A DNA stretch of 51,516 nt from an uncultured Treponema sp. (lineage in GTDB: Bacteria > Spirochaetota > Spirochaetia > Treponematales > Treponemataceae): contig CAMWWZ010000009.1 in NCBI GenBank assembly GCA_947178095.1, positions 1 through 51,516 on the forward strand, given 5' to 3'. The translations under genes were made by a program, and so were the position numbers. Numbering within the stretch: the stretch's first letter is position 1; every line of letters starts with the position of its first letter. Below, piece by piece: positions 42,581 to 51,341 of the stretch. The notes beneath the pieces are model-generated. The model ran no database searches. It saw only the letters and a list, made by a program, of their open reading frames with translations, and was not told where the DNA came from.

Positions 42581-43266
42581 TTGATCTCCAGGCGATAGCC
42601 TAATCCTCTGATATTTTTTATGGAATAGTTTTCGTCCATTTTTGAACGCAGTTTGCTCAAAGCGACCATAATGCTGTTGTCTTCCACGAATTTCTGTTCC
42701 GGCCAGCCCGCTTCAATGAGCTGCTGCTTGGTAAAAACCTTGTTCGGCGATTCCAGAAAAGGCCGCAAAAGCTGGAATTCCGTGGCGGTGATTTCGACCG
42801 CTTCGCCGCGCTTGTAAAAAAGGCATTCTTCCAGATTCAATTCATAAGGCGGCACGACGATTGATTTTTTCTGCGACTGCGAAAGCGCGCTTTTTGCCGT
42901 GCCGCTGCTAAACCGTCTGAGATTCGTTTTTACGCGGGCAAGCACTTCCAGCGGATCGAAAGGCTTCGTGACATAATCGTCCGCGCCCAAATCCAAGCCG
43001 AGGATTTTGTCGGAAGAAGTGATTTTCGCCGAAATGATGATAACAGGAACGGCGCTCGCCTTGCGGATCGATTTAAGCACATTGAAGCCGTTTATGTTTG
43101 GAATCATAATGTCAAGGAGAACGCAGTCAAAATCGCCCTGCGAAAGCAGTTTCAGCCCGGTCTCGCCGTCCAACGCTCCCGTCACGGAAAAGCCGTCCTT
43201 TTCAAGATACAAAGTGAGCAAGTCAATGATTTCTTTTTCATCGTCAACAATCAAAATCCGCGCCAT
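42577..43266 (-). CDS. OmpR-family response regulator
   Basis: 229 residues: receiver domain with DD at 8-9, phospho-acceptor Asp 52 (VLLDIMIP) and KPF (Lys about 106), then a winged-helix DNA-binding domain (EITATEFQLLRPFLESPNKV and RSKMDENYSIKNIRGLGYRL). First gene of the efflux locus, so it is the obvious regulator of the RND-adaptor-TolC genes and its kinase. The genes between 35814 and 43266 all read in one direction. Confidence 0.92.
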   Translation of the reverse strand: MARILIVDDEKEIIDLLTLYLEKDGFSVTGALDGETGLKLLSQGDFDCVLLDIMIPNINGFNVLKSIRKASAVPVIIISAKITSSDKILGLDLGADDYVTKPFDPLEVLARVKTNLRRFSSGTAKSALSQSQKKSIVVPPYELNLEECLFYKRGEAVEITATEFQLLRPFLESPNKVFTKQQLIEAGWPEQKFVEDNSIMVALSKLRSKMDENYSIKNIRGLGYRLEIK

Positions 43267-43468
43267 ACCAATTTCCGCTTCGTGCCGTTATAAATGTGAT
43301 GACAAAAAAAGATTATCAAAGAACGCATATTTTTTCAAGTTTAAGAAAAACGATTAAGCAAAAATTAAGATTGTAGAAAGGTATAAAGGCGGCGTGCGGA
43401 TTTGATTTTTTCTTGGCGCGAAGCAACGGCGAAAAAGTGCCGACACGCCAGCCAGCGTCGTAGCCGTG

Positions 43469-43559
43469 TGCGATGCTCTTCGTCGCGCTATTATAGCGAC
43501 TATAGGACTCGTCGGCACATTCGAAAAAATTGCCAAAGGCAATTTTTTCGAAGAGTCTT
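43469..43559. repeat. Dispersed 91-bp intergenic repeat, copy B
   Basis: See copy A at 24669-24759. Here the stem TTCGAAAAAATTGC/GCAATTTTTTCGAA is perfect. It ends at the stop codon of asd. The rest of the 43267-43558 gap shows no gene. Confidence 0.75.
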
Positions 43560-44656
43560 TAATTAAAAAATCCTTTCGCCTTCAAAAGTTCCGCGTTGAG
43601 GATTCCGCCCAAAGCCGCGCCGCGTTTTGTGTTGTGGCTGAGCGCGATGAACTTCACGTCGAACACGTTGCATTTTCGAAGTCGCCCGATGACGCATGCC
43701 ATTCCGCCTTCGGTTTCTCGGTCGCGCCGTGGTTGCGGGCGATTTTCTTCGTGTCGAATCACAATCGGATGCGCGGGCGCGCTCGGCAATTTCAATTCCT
43801 GCGGAACGGAAGTGTATTCGCTCCAAATTTTTTCGATTTGCTCGAGCGTCGGCTTTTTTTCTTCGGGCAAATCAAATTCAAGCGAAACGCTCGCCGTGTG
43901 CCCGTCCACCACAGGAACGCGCGTGCACGTTGAAGAAACAATCGGAAGCGTCGCGTTCACGATTTTTCCATCGCGCACTTCGCCCAAAATCTTGAGGCAC
44001 TCGCGCTCGGTCTTTTCTTCTTCGCCGCCGATGTACGGCACAATGTTGTCAATCATGTCGAAACTTGAAACGCCAGGATAGCCCGCGCCCGAAACCGCCT
44101 GAAGAGTCGTTACAATCATTCGGCGCACAGGAAAGCCTGCGCGAATGAGCGCGTGAAGCGGCATCATGTAAGTTTGCAGGGAACAATTCGGCTTCACAGC
44201 GATAAAGCCCTTGTCCCAGCCGCGCGACTTTTTTTGCGAAGCGATGATGTCGAGATGATCAAAATTGATTTCAGGCACGAGCATTGGAACGTCGTCCGTC
44301 CAACGATTCGCGCTCGCGTTCGAAACGACAGGAATTCCTTCTGCGGCGTAGCGTTCTTCGAGAGCCTTGATTTCATCCTTTCCCATTTCCAGCGCGGAAA
44401 AAACGAAGCGGCATTTTCCCAAAGCAAGCGAAGCGTCGTTCGCGTCCTGCACGGTGAGGTCTGCCACATCATTGGGAATGTTTTCGCCAATGAGCCAGCG
44501 CGACGAAACCGCGTCGCGGTAAAGTTTGCCCGCAGAGCGCGGACTTGCCGCAACATAAGTTACGCGAAACCACGGATGATTTTCCAACAATTTTATGTAT
44601 CGCTGCCCGACCATTCCCGTCGCGCCCAAAACTCCAACTGGTATTCTTTCAGACAT
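43559..44656 (-). CDS. asd: Aspartate-semialdehyde dehydrogenase
   Basis: 365 residues from the ATG at 44656. The nucleotide loop GVLGATGMVGQRYIKLL (about 8-24) and active-site KPNCSLQTYMMP (Cys about 160) are clear. The fold class is the archaeal/fungal-like type with an EINFDH insertion rather than the short E. coli form. It makes aspartate semialdehyde for lysine/diaminopimelate, methionine and threonine. Lies 13 bp downstream of dapA; one operon. Confidence 0.92.
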   Translation of the reverse strand: MSERIPVGVLGATGMVGQRYIKLLENHPWFRVTYVAASPRSAGKLYRDAVSSRWLIGENIPNDVADLTVQDANDASLALGKCRFVFSALEMGKDEIKALEERYAAEGIPVVSNASANRWTDDVPMLVPEINFDHLDIIASQKKSRGWDKGFIAVKPNCSLQTYMMPLHALIRAGFPVRRMIVTTLQAVSGAGYPGVSSFDMIDNIVPYIGGEEEKTERECLKILGEVRDGKIVNATLPIVSSTCTRVPVVDGHTASVSLEFDLPEEKKPTLEQIEKIWSEYTSVPQELKLPSAPAHPIVIRHEENRPQPRRDRETEGGMACVIGRLRKCNVFDVKFIALSHNTKRGAALGGILNAELLKAKGFFN

Positions 44657-44669
44657 TTTTTCCCCCAAT

Positions 44670-45575
44670 TTAAATTCCGCTTTCCTGCAACGCGGCTTTG
44701 ATGAATTCTTTTCCGCCCTCGCTCACTTCCGAAAGCGGCGCGCGCACAGTTCCTGCCGGAAGTCCTTTCAAATTCATCGCGCATTTTATTGAAGAAGGAT
44801 TTCCTTCAATCATTGACGCGCGGAATGTCGGCAAAAGTTTGTAGTGCATTTCCTTCGCCGCAGAAAAATCTCCGCGCAGGGCGGAATCCACCATCGCTTT
44901 CATTTGCTCGGGAGCGAGATTTGAAACGACCGAAATAATGCCGTCTCCTCCCAGCGCGAGCAAAGGAAGCGTGAGTGAATCGTCGCCGCTCATCACGGAA
45001 AATTCAGGTTTGCGCAATTTGATTTTCGCAATCACGTCCATCATTTGCTGGACGTTTCCGCTCGCTTCTTTCACGCCGATCACGTTCGGAAGTTCTGCGA
45101 TTTTTTCCAAAGTTTCCGTGGCGATGTTCACTCCGGTGCGTCCCTGAATATTGTACACGATGACCGGAACGCCCACGGCGCACACAGCCTCAAAGTGCTT
45201 TAAAATTCCCGCCTGCGAAGGCTTGTTGTAATAAGGCGTCACGACCAAAATCGCGTCCGCGCCCGCCTCCTTCGCCCTTTGAGCATAGCGAACTGCGTCG
45301 CGAGTATTGTTGCTTCCCGCGCCGACCACGATTGGAACATAATTGCCACTCGCATTTTTGTGAGCGTCGCGTTCCGAAAAAATTATTTCGAGCATTTTGC
45401 GCTCTTCTTCTTCGTCGAGCGTCGGAGTTTCGCTCGTCGTGCCAAGCGGAACAAGTCCGTCTATTCCTGCCTTGAATTGATTTTTTATGTGCTCGCGGAA
45501 TCCTTCAAAATCCACATCGCCGTTTTGTTTCATCGGTGTAATCAACGCCGTAAAAGTGCCCTTCAACTTGAACAT
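44670..45575 (-). CDS. dapA: 4-hydroxy-tetrahydrodipicolinate synthase
   Basis: 301 residues from the ATG at 45575 (AGGAGGAA upstream). The class I aldolase barrel has GLVPLGTTSETPTLDEEE (Thr pair in the active site, about 38-55), VVTPYYNKPSQAGI (Tyr about 109), YNIQGRTGVNI (Arg region, about 138) and VIGVKEASGN with the Schiff-base Lys (about 164). It condenses aspartate semialdehyde with pyruvate, the first committed step to diaminopimelate and lysine. Confidence 0.95.
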   Translation of the reverse strand: MFKLKGTFTALITPMKQNGDVDFEGFREHIKNQFKAGIDGLVPLGTTSETPTLDEEEERKMLEIIFSERDAHKNASGNYVPIVVGAGSNNTRDAVRYAQRAKEAGADAILVVTPYYNKPSQAGILKHFEAVCAVGVPVIVYNIQGRTGVNIATETLEKIAELPNVIGVKEASGNVQQMMDVIAKIKLRKPEFSVMSGDDSLTLPLLALGGDGIISVVSNLAPEQMKAMVDSALRGDFSAAKEMHYKLLPTFRASMIEGNPSSIKCAMNLKGLPAGTVRAPLSEVSEGGKEFIKAALQESGI

Positions 45576-45680
45576 AATTCCTCCTAACAAATTGCTTGCT
45601 GCATTTTGCTGATGATACATCTTTTCGAAAAAAAATTCAATAGCGTTTAAAATTGTCGCAAAAGTTGGCACGGCAAGTTT

Positions 45681-46247
45681 TCATTCGATTTTTATATTCA
45701 CACATTTCACCGATTCGTCATCGGCAAGATAAAACAGTTTCAAATCATTGTCGGCAAGGCGGGATTTTTCGTCAATTGCGAAAAACTTGTACGCGCACGG
45801 AAAAATGTCCGCCGGCAAATTCACCGTTTTTTTATAATCCGAAAAAATGCCTTCCACCGCCACTTCTATGTCGGCGCACAGAACGTTAAGATTTTTCAAG
45901 TCCAAAACGCTTGTCGCAAAATCTTTTCTTTTCGAAATCTTTTTGAGTTTCCTTGAAAAAAAATATGAGCGCACGTCGGGAGCGAACGGGCTGCCAAAAT
46001 CAAGTCTTGCGAGATCTTCGGAAACCCAATGAAACTTATATTTTGCAGGACTCGTTTCGCAGAACTCTATTTTCTCATTCTCATGGCAACACGAAACCTT
46101 AAAACAACCTTCTGAAATTTCTTCAATGGACAACGAACATGTTCCGTCATTGTAAAGTTCCTTTGAAAAGAGATTGGAAGGCATCAAGATAAAAACGGCG
46201 ATTAAAGTTTGCGTCAAAAATCCGCGCTTGAAAAAATTCATCTGCAT
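45681..46247 (-). CDS. Secreted hypothetical protein
   Basis: 188 residues with a signal peptide (about 1-28, ending LFS) and no lipobox. Four or five Cys (CSLSIEEISEGCFKVSCCHE) suggest disulfides. The rest is strand-rich with KFHWVSEDLARLDFGSPFAP-like segments. I recognise no family. Same strand as the secreted gene upstream with a gap of 18 bp, so probably one unit. Confidence 0.55.
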   Translation of the reverse strand: MQMNFFKRGFLTQTLIAVFILMPSNLFSKELYNDGTCSLSIEEISEGCFKVSCCHENEKIEFCETSPAKYKFHWVSEDLARLDFGSPFAPDVRSYFFSRKLKKISKRKDFATSVLDLKNLNVLCADIEVAVEGIFSDYKKTVNLPADIFPCAYKFFAIDEKSRLADNDLKLFYLADDESVKCVNIKIE

Positions 46248-46265
46248 TTTTCTCCGCCTTGTTTT

Positions 46266-46991
46266 TCACTTCGGAATGTTCTTTTCCTCAATTATGAATC
46301 CCCGCTTGTACCCTTCGGTATATGCATAGTCAACGAAATACGGATTTCCGTTTTTGTCTCGCAGTGCTTTCAACGAGCCGCCGTCGATGACATACGGACA
46401 CAGCCGGTATTGACCGTTCCAAGAAAACCTCCGTTCTGAAAAGAAAAAGCAAAACTTGTTTTGATACAAGCCAAAAAACGCGTCGCGCAAATCCGCTTCT
46501 ACAAATCGATTTTCGGGCGGATAAAAAACAATGCGGTCGGGATTCGTTATGTCGAACATGAAGCATACCTTGTCGTAGTATTTGCTGAAGTCGCCAAGAA
46601 ACAGCAGGAAAGTCCTGCCTTCAAATTGCACGGAGCGCAACGCCAGGAATTCCACTAAGAACTCCCAGTTGAAGAACTCGAAAGCAAATTCCTGATTGTT
46701 GATTTCAATCTTTGTCGTGGACTTGTTGACTTTATTGCAGTCCGAAGGATAATACAGAAATCTATCAATGCCTTTCAGCCCTTCGACCGAAAAACCCCAG
46801 CACACAGAATAATCAGTATCTTTTATGTACTGGCTTTCAAATGTGCCGCGGTCTGTAATCGCGATTTCCTTGGAAGGATATTCCTTGAAGTCAAACAGCG
46901 ACCGCAAATTGCTTTCCGCAAAAATCATGCGACTTGAAAGAAGCAGGCAGAGGAAAAGTAGTTTGTTACATTTTTTGACAAGTGCCATCAC
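46266..46991 (-). CDS. Secreted hypothetical protein
   Basis: 241 residues; GTG at 46991 or ATG at 46988, shortly after the toxin-gene stop. A signal peptide (about 6-25, ending IFA) without lipobox is followed by a mixed fold rich in aromatic residues (DRFLYYPSDCNKVNKS, FAFEFFNWEFLVEFL, LLFLGDFSKYYDKVCFMFDI). Unknown family. May share a transcript with the toxin-antitoxin pair. Confidence 0.5.
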   Translation of the reverse strand: MMALVKKCNKLLFLCLLLSSRMIFAESNLRSLFDFKEYPSKEIAITDRGTFESQYIKDTDYSVCWGFSVEGLKGIDRFLYYPSDCNKVNKSTTKIEINNQEFAFEFFNWEFLVEFLALRSVQFEGRTFLLFLGDFSKYYDKVCFMFDITNPDRIVFYPPENRFVEADLRDAFFGLYQNKFCFFFSERRFSWNGQYRLCPYVIDGGSLKALRDKNGNPYFVDYAYTEGYKRGFIIEEKNIPK

Positions 46992-46997
46992 GCCCCC

Positions 46998-47255
46998 TCA
47001 CTTCTTGAACAAATCCGAATGCGTGCCGGTGCGGGAAAGTTCCAAAATCAGCACATCGTCCTTTATCTGATAAATGAGCAGCCAGTCCAGTTTGATGTGC
47101 AGCTCGCGGTAGCGTTCTTCGAGCGGCTCGGCGTTCGCCAATTTCTTGATGACGGCTTCCAGTTCCGCCATGTCATACTGCCTGCGCTTCGCAAGCTTCA
47201 CGTCTTTTTTGTACTGCGCCGTCCATCGGACGAGATATTTATATTCGCTTACCAT
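46998..47255 (-). CDS. YafQ-like toxin with an internal in-frame deletion
   Basis: 85 residues. N-terminus RWTAQYKKDVKLAKRRQYDM and C-terminal HIKLDWLLIYQI, then LSRTGTHSDLFK match YafQ/RelE-like ribosome-dependent mRNA interferases closely. Between YR and ELHI about 12 residues are missing, the segment that in YafQ holds DH-P/A-L-x-G and the His at position 50 of E. coli YafQ. The other active-site residues (His before IK, Asp-Trp, the His and Phe near the end) remain. The protein is thus probably impaired, though stable binding to the antitoxin may persist. Overlaps the antitoxin by 7 bp. Confidence 0.8.
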   Translation of the reverse strand: MVSEYKYLVRWTAQYKKDVKLAKRRQYDMAELEAVIKKLANAEPLEERYRELHIKLDWLLIYQIKDDVLILELSRTGTHSDLFKK

Positions 47256-47515
47256 GATTTCATTTCCTGCATCAGTTCTTCAACCGTAACGCTCTTTGCG
47301 TTCGGGTCGTTGGCGATGCGGTCGCCTTCCTGCAACGCCCTGACGGTCGCGCGGTTCGGGCGGTCAACGGCGATTTCAAACGGAATGCGCCCCTCGCGGA
47401 GAACCTGCTTTGTGAAGACGTTGTACAGCCCGGAAACCGTCATGCCGACTTGGTTGCAAAATTCCGCGATGCACTGCTTGTCCGCGTCGTCGATGCTGAT
47501 TGTCAAATTTGCCAT
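47249..47515 (-). CDS. RelB/DinJ-family antitoxin
   Basis: 88 residues from the ATG at 47515 (GAGGTGG upstream). An N-terminal ribbon-helix-helix (LTISIDDADKQCIAEFCNQV, about 4-23, and GMTVSGLYNVFTKQVL) and an acidic C-terminal toxin-binding tail (NDPNAKSVTVEELMQEMKSW) match RelB/DinJ proteins. It forms an operon with the YafQ-like toxin downstream. The repressor function may survive even with the damaged toxin. Confidence 0.85.
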   Translation of the reverse strand: MANLTISIDDADKQCIAEFCNQVGMTVSGLYNVFTKQVLREGRIPFEIAVDRPNRATVRALQEGDRIANDPNAKSVTVEELMQEMKSW

Positions 47516-47608
47516 AATTTCCACCTCTTTTACACTGATTTCACCATAAATAATACACAATTTCTACAAGGAATGCAAGTCTTCACCCCATATTCTCCTC
47601 AAAAAATC

Positions 47609-48592
47609 CTATGCACGAATAACCAGCAACGAGGCAACAAAGAGCGCAAGGACTACCGTGAATCCGATTACCACCAGCTCAAGGCGAACATCGTCGAATC
47701 GGTCTGCGAGCAGGAATGTCACCGAAAAAAAAGAACCGATTGCGTAATCCCACCAAGAAAAAGACGGCGAGGCAAGCAAAATAATAAAATAAATCGTGGA
47801 CATAAACAGCAAAGCCGACTTCAACATTTTCGATTTGGAAGTAGAAAGAAGGATATTCACCGCCCAGCAAATGAGCGAAAGCGCGACCATGCTACCTTCA
47901 ATTCGGTGGTAGACACTCCATTTCAGCGATTTGAGTAGGCGCGAAAACACCGCGCGTTGTTGAATCAGCGCAAACAAAAGAAAAAATACGCCGCCCGCCG
48001 CCGCAAGAACGGCAGAAATCAAATCGCGTTTTATGTGCGGCAGAAGCACTTCCGTTTCGTAGCGACGCGCATTTTCCTCGTCAAGCGGATTGTAGCCTTC
48101 GCAAAAGCGGGAAAGATAATCGTGGAAAATAATCCGAAGCGGCTCGCAGTCGCGGACATTTTTGAAAACGAGCGACACGCGCGCGTCTCCGTTCAAAATC
48201 GTAATGACGGAAGCAGAGCCACGCTGCCCAGCAAACACCGACGCGCCTTTCAGCGCGGAAAGCGAAACCGAGCAATACGGCGCGCGCCGCTTTTCCTGCC
48301 ACAAAATGCGCCTGTCCGTGAGAATGACATTTTTCGCCCGATTCCCGAACAGCGAATCGTCAGTCAACATACCTCGACGCAAGCATCGAGGTATGTTGTT
48401 CTCATAAGGTAATTGCACTCGGGTTTCATCCCCTTTATTACGACGCAAGCGTCGGGGCATGAAACCCTCCGCACGAATCAGCAGGCAGACCGTTTCGTCC
48501 TCAAGCAGTCCCGCGGACTGCCGCAAACGAAGCAAATCTTCCTCGCACAGATTCGTGCAGAACCGAGCCTTTTGTTGAAACGCGCGAAACAT
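47609..48592 (-). CDS. Membrane protein with PH-like domain and in-frame palindromic repeats
   Basis: 327 residues; AGGAGG is 6 nt upstream of the ATG at 48592. A first half with a PH/GRAM-like strand set (NVILTDRRILWQEKRRAPYC, about 92-111, and ASVFAGQRGSASVITILNGD) is followed by membrane segments (about 215-250, 270-300 and 315-327). At about residues 43-82 two peptides encoded by palindromic repeats are inserted (MPRRLRR and IPRCLRR), matching hairpins at 48365-48398 and 48421-48467. Function unknown; bacterial PH-like membrane proteins often work in envelope stress. Confidence 0.6.
   Translation of the reverse strand: MFRAFQQKARFCTNLCEEDLLRLRQSAGLLEDETVCLLIRAEGFMPRRLRRNKGDETRVQLPYENNIPRCLRRGMLTDDSLFGNRAKNVILTDRRILWQEKRRAPYCSVSLSALKGASVFAGQRGSASVITILNGDARVSLVFKNVRDCEPLRIIFHDYLSRFCEGYNPLDEENARRYETEVLLPHIKRDLISAVLAAAGGVFFLLFALIQQRAVFSRLLKSLKWSVYHRIEGSMVALSLICWAVNILLSTSKSKMLKSALLFMSTIYFIILLASPSFSWWDYAIGSFFSVTFLLADRFDDVRLELVVIGFTVVLALFVASLLVIRA
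48365..48398. repeat. Palindromic repeat inside a coding region, unit 1
   Basis: CAACATACCTCGACGC with near-perfect complement GCATCGAGGTATGTTG, separated by AA. It is in frame and read as IPRCLRRGML. Confidence 0.8.
48421..48467. repeat. Palindromic repeat inside a coding region, unit 2
   Basis: GGGTTTCAT (48421-48429) pairs with ATGAAACCC (48459-48467), GACGC with GCGTC at the centre, with unpaired bases between. In frame, read as MPRRLRRNKGDET. Confidence 0.75.
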
Positions 48593-48642
48593 TCGCAACC
48601 TCCTGAAATTTTCTTCCCCTCCCAAATCCTTCCCCAAAAAAC

Positions 48643-50664
48643 TCACTCCACACACTTTCCCCAATGAACATTTTCTCCCGTGTAATCAAAGCAGCTGTAG
48701 TACCAGTCGAAGTTTTCGGGGTGATGGCGGTATGCGGGAATGTATAGTTGTGTTTGAGAGCCGAACACACGCTCCCGCACATAACGGACATGTTCTGGAA
48801 TCTCAAAGGTGAGTCTGTTGCATCCTTCAAATGCAAGGTACTCTATCTGCTCAAGGCTTTTCGGCGCGTACACTTGTTCAAGCGCAACGCATCTCATAAA
48901 CATAAAGCGGTCAATCGTTTTTAGACCTTCCGGCAGGCGAACTGCCCTGAGCGAATTGTTTTCAAAAGAATTATAGCTGCCGCCGCCGTTTATTTTCACG
49001 GGTTCCGTCAATGGCATTTCAGAATCTTGGAATTCTATGATTTCAAGACCAGAGCCATCATACTCATCCCAAGAATATACAGAAGCCTTTGTCAAGTTTT
49101 TCGGGAAAATGATTCCTTTTATTCCCGTTACCTCGAAAGGAGAAAAATCACATTCGCCGTCACCGCTTTCGCAGTCCGTAAAGTCAAGGAAAAAACCGGC
49201 GGCAAACCGTTTTTCCGCCGCCTTGCAGATGCTTTCAAACGCAGCGGAATTTTCCACCGTCCCTTTGATGAAGACATAGCAGAATTCCGTTTCCTGCGGC
49301 AAATCATCATGTTCCCCGGAATTGGCGAACGTCGCCGCATCGAGCGTGACGACCTTTCCTTTTTCCTTGTAGCCCTGGATAATCGGATCGGCAAATTCGC
49401 GGTAACGCGCAAGCCGCCGCCGTGCGTTCGCGTCAATCTCTTCTTCGGAAAGCTCGATCAGCGCGGTGGCCGCCTGTTTACTCCTGCGAGTCTCGTTCAG
49501 CCCGTTCAGCTCCCGGTTTTTCTTGGAGTCTTCGGGCGACCATTTCACCGCTTCGGCTTCCCTGAAGACTTTATCAAGAAGGTTGACGCAGGAACTGCGC
49601 AGGAAATAGCGGTCATTGTTTTCCGGGCGCGAAACGCTTTCCAAAAACGTTCCGCGAACCAAATCGTCTTTTTCGTCCAACGAAAAATTTTCCCAGCAAC
49701 GCAAACCCCTAAATGCGCAGTCAAAAGAAAGCATATACAAATTGTATTGATATGGTTTGGCGGTGATGACAGGAAGCCAATAGGTATCGTATGGGCCATC
49801 AATGGGGTCTATGCCATGGCCAGGCCACATCTTATACCCGACCGGCTCTCTTTTCCATACGGAATCAAAGTGAATGAGGACGTGGAAATTCTTTACGGTG
49901 TACGTTCCCTTCATCACCCATGGACGCTCAGAATTCCACGGATCTTCGCCATCATAATATGAATAGCAGAAAACATCTTTTCCGTTTTTGTCAAAGTTAA
50001 AATACCACGCTACATCCATAGAAAGCTGAGGCACTTTTTTCCCGCACAAAAAATCCGTGCTGTTGCCGCAGGCAAAGAGTTCCTTCGCGCGCGCTTTCAC
50101 CGCCTCCCCGTTCGGCCCGCCGTACAAGTTCGCAAGGTCGGGGTCGGAAAGCAGGTGATTCAAGTGCGGGTAGCCCGCGATGATCGCGTTGTACAGATAC
50201 GCTTCCGAAAGCTCCAAAAATCCCAGAATACTCATGCAGCAGGAAAGATTGTAAATGGAATAATAGAATTCCTTGCACTCGCCGTTCTCGTCGAGCGTCC
50301 CGGGATATGATTCTTCCTCTTTCCAATACCAATCAATGCCATCTTTGCGATATTCATACGACCTTGACTGAATCCCCGCCACCGCAAGCGCATACAGCTT
50401 TGCCGCCTCCTGGTATTCCCCCTTGTCCGCGCACCGATTTCCCGCATAATAATACGCGACAGGATTTCGGTCAGGCACTTCATTCCGCTTCAAAAACTCG
50501 TCGAGTTCTGCATCGGAATAAAGCCATTCCTTTTTCGGCGGGTTCTGCTCCTTGGATTTTTCCGCGGCTTCGACAGGAGACTGTTTCGCCCCCGCGCGCT
50601 CCGCCTTGCACCCCAAAAACGCCATGGCAAGCACGGCGGCACAGATAAGTTTTGCGATATTCAT
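48643..50664 (-). CDS. Lipoprotein with TPR-like and BspA-like leucine-rich repeats
   Basis: 673 residues. The start is ATG at 50664; the upstream extension to 50814 has no signal. Lipobox MAFLGC (Cys about 19). A TPR-like helical section (AKLYALAVAG; SEAYLYNAIIAG, about 80-190), a central region rich in Trp/Tyr (about 230-450) and C-terminal BspA/LRR_5 repeats (LRAVRLPEGLKTIDRFMFMR, about 590-609, and ALEQVYAPKSLEQIEYLAF) are visible. Surface LRR proteins of this type mediate host or microbe contact in treponemes, but the mosaic with TPR is unassigned. No ribosome site is clear. Confidence 0.65.
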   Translation of the reverse strand: MNIAKLICAAVLAMAFLGCKAERAGAKQSPVEAAEKSKEQNPPKKEWLYSDAELDEFLKRNEVPDRNPVAYYYAGNRCADKGEYQEAAKLYALAVAGIQSRSYEYRKDGIDWYWKEEESYPGTLDENGECKEFYYSIYNLSCCMSILGFLELSEAYLYNAIIAGYPHLNHLLSDPDLANLYGGPNGEAVKARAKELFACGNSTDFLCGKKVPQLSMDVAWYFNFDKNGKDVFCYSYYDGEDPWNSERPWVMKGTYTVKNFHVLIHFDSVWKREPVGYKMWPGHGIDPIDGPYDTYWLPVITAKPYQYNLYMLSFDCAFRGLRCWENFSLDEKDDLVRGTFLESVSRPENNDRYFLRSSCVNLLDKVFREAEAVKWSPEDSKKNRELNGLNETRRSKQAATALIELSEEEIDANARRRLARYREFADPIIQGYKEKGKVVTLDAATFANSGEHDDLPQETEFCYVFIKGTVENSAAFESICKAAEKRFAAGFFLDFTDCESGDGECDFSPFEVTGIKGIIFPKNLTKASVYSWDEYDGSGLEIIEFQDSEMPLTEPVKINGGGSYNSFENNSLRAVRLPEGLKTIDRFMFMRCVALEQVYAPKSLEQIEYLAFEGCNRLTFEIPEHVRYVRERVFGSQTQLYIPAYRHHPENFDWYYSCFDYTGENVHWGKCVE

Positions 50665-50719
50665 ATTGAATATTTTACAGGAAAAACCGAAAAAAATAAA
50701 CCACGCGGCGATGCAAGGC

Positions 50720-50782
50720 TTGACAATTTCTGACGAATATACTATATTTATCAAGTACTTTATATACAGAGTACTATGCATA
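50720..50782 (+). promoter_or_regulatory. PadR promoter with candidate operator
   Basis: TTGACA (50720-50725), 17-bp spacer, TATATT (50743-50748). Downstream, two AGTACT hexamers and an inverted ACTTTATA/TATAAAGT pair (about 50755-50787) flank the start region, a plausible autoregulatory PadR site. Confidence 0.6.
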
Positions 50783-50804
50783 TAAAGTGATGAGGAGGAT
50801 AGAA

Positions 50805-51341
50805 ATGCTGTCAAAACCTGCGATGCTGCTTTTGGGAATCATTTATGAAAAGCCGATGAATGCCTATGAAATAACAAAACTTTTGGCTTGCATGAATGTC
50901 AAATGGTGGTTCAACATTGCGGACTCGACGGTCTATGCGACGCTGAAAAATTTGAAAAAACGCGGATTGATAAAAGGAACTGCGGAAAAAGTCGGGAACA
51001 TGCCGGACAGAACGATTTGTTCTTTGACCGAAAAAGGAAAGTCCGAACTGGAAGATGCCGTCAGGGAAGCCGTCATTCAATTCAATTATGACACGAACAT
51101 TTTTACGATCGCCGCTTTTGTCATGGACATTTTGGAAACGGAAGAAAAAAAGGAACTTCTGAAAAAGCGGCTGGATTTTCTGCAATCGTATCGCAAGGGA
51201 ATCAAAAAGCAAGGCACCGAAGCATGGAAGCGCGAAGTTCCCGCTTCTCACGCGGAAAACGTAAAGCGAATGATTGGCATCGTAAACGCTGAAATATCTG
51301 GAACAAAAAATTTGCTTTCGGCGTTCGAGGAGGAACGATGA
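50805..51341 (+). CDS. PadR-family transcriptional regulator
   Basis: 178 residues from the ATG at 50805 (GAGGAGG upstream). A winged-helix N-terminus (LLGIIYEKPMNAYEITKLLA, about 6-25, and STVYATLKNLKKRGLIKGTA, about 41-60) is followed by a helical dimerisation tail (about 85-178). PadR proteins repress efflux or multidrug genes and release on ligand binding. Coupled (ATGA) to the membrane protein downstream, which would be its target. Confidence 0.9.
   Translation: MLSKPAMLLLGIIYEKPMNAYEITKLLACMNVKWWFNIADSTVYATLKNLKKRGLIKGTAEKVGNMPDRTICSLTEKGKSELEDAVREAVIQFNYDTNIFTIAAFVMDILETEEKKELLKKRLDFLQSYRKGIKKQGTEAWKREVPASHAENVKRMIGIVNAEISGTKNLLSAFEEER

Noticed and set aside
47570..48470. CRISPR-like repeats because of several similar palindromes
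   Set aside because: Repeats are few, of different length and without regular spacers; they lie in a coding frame.
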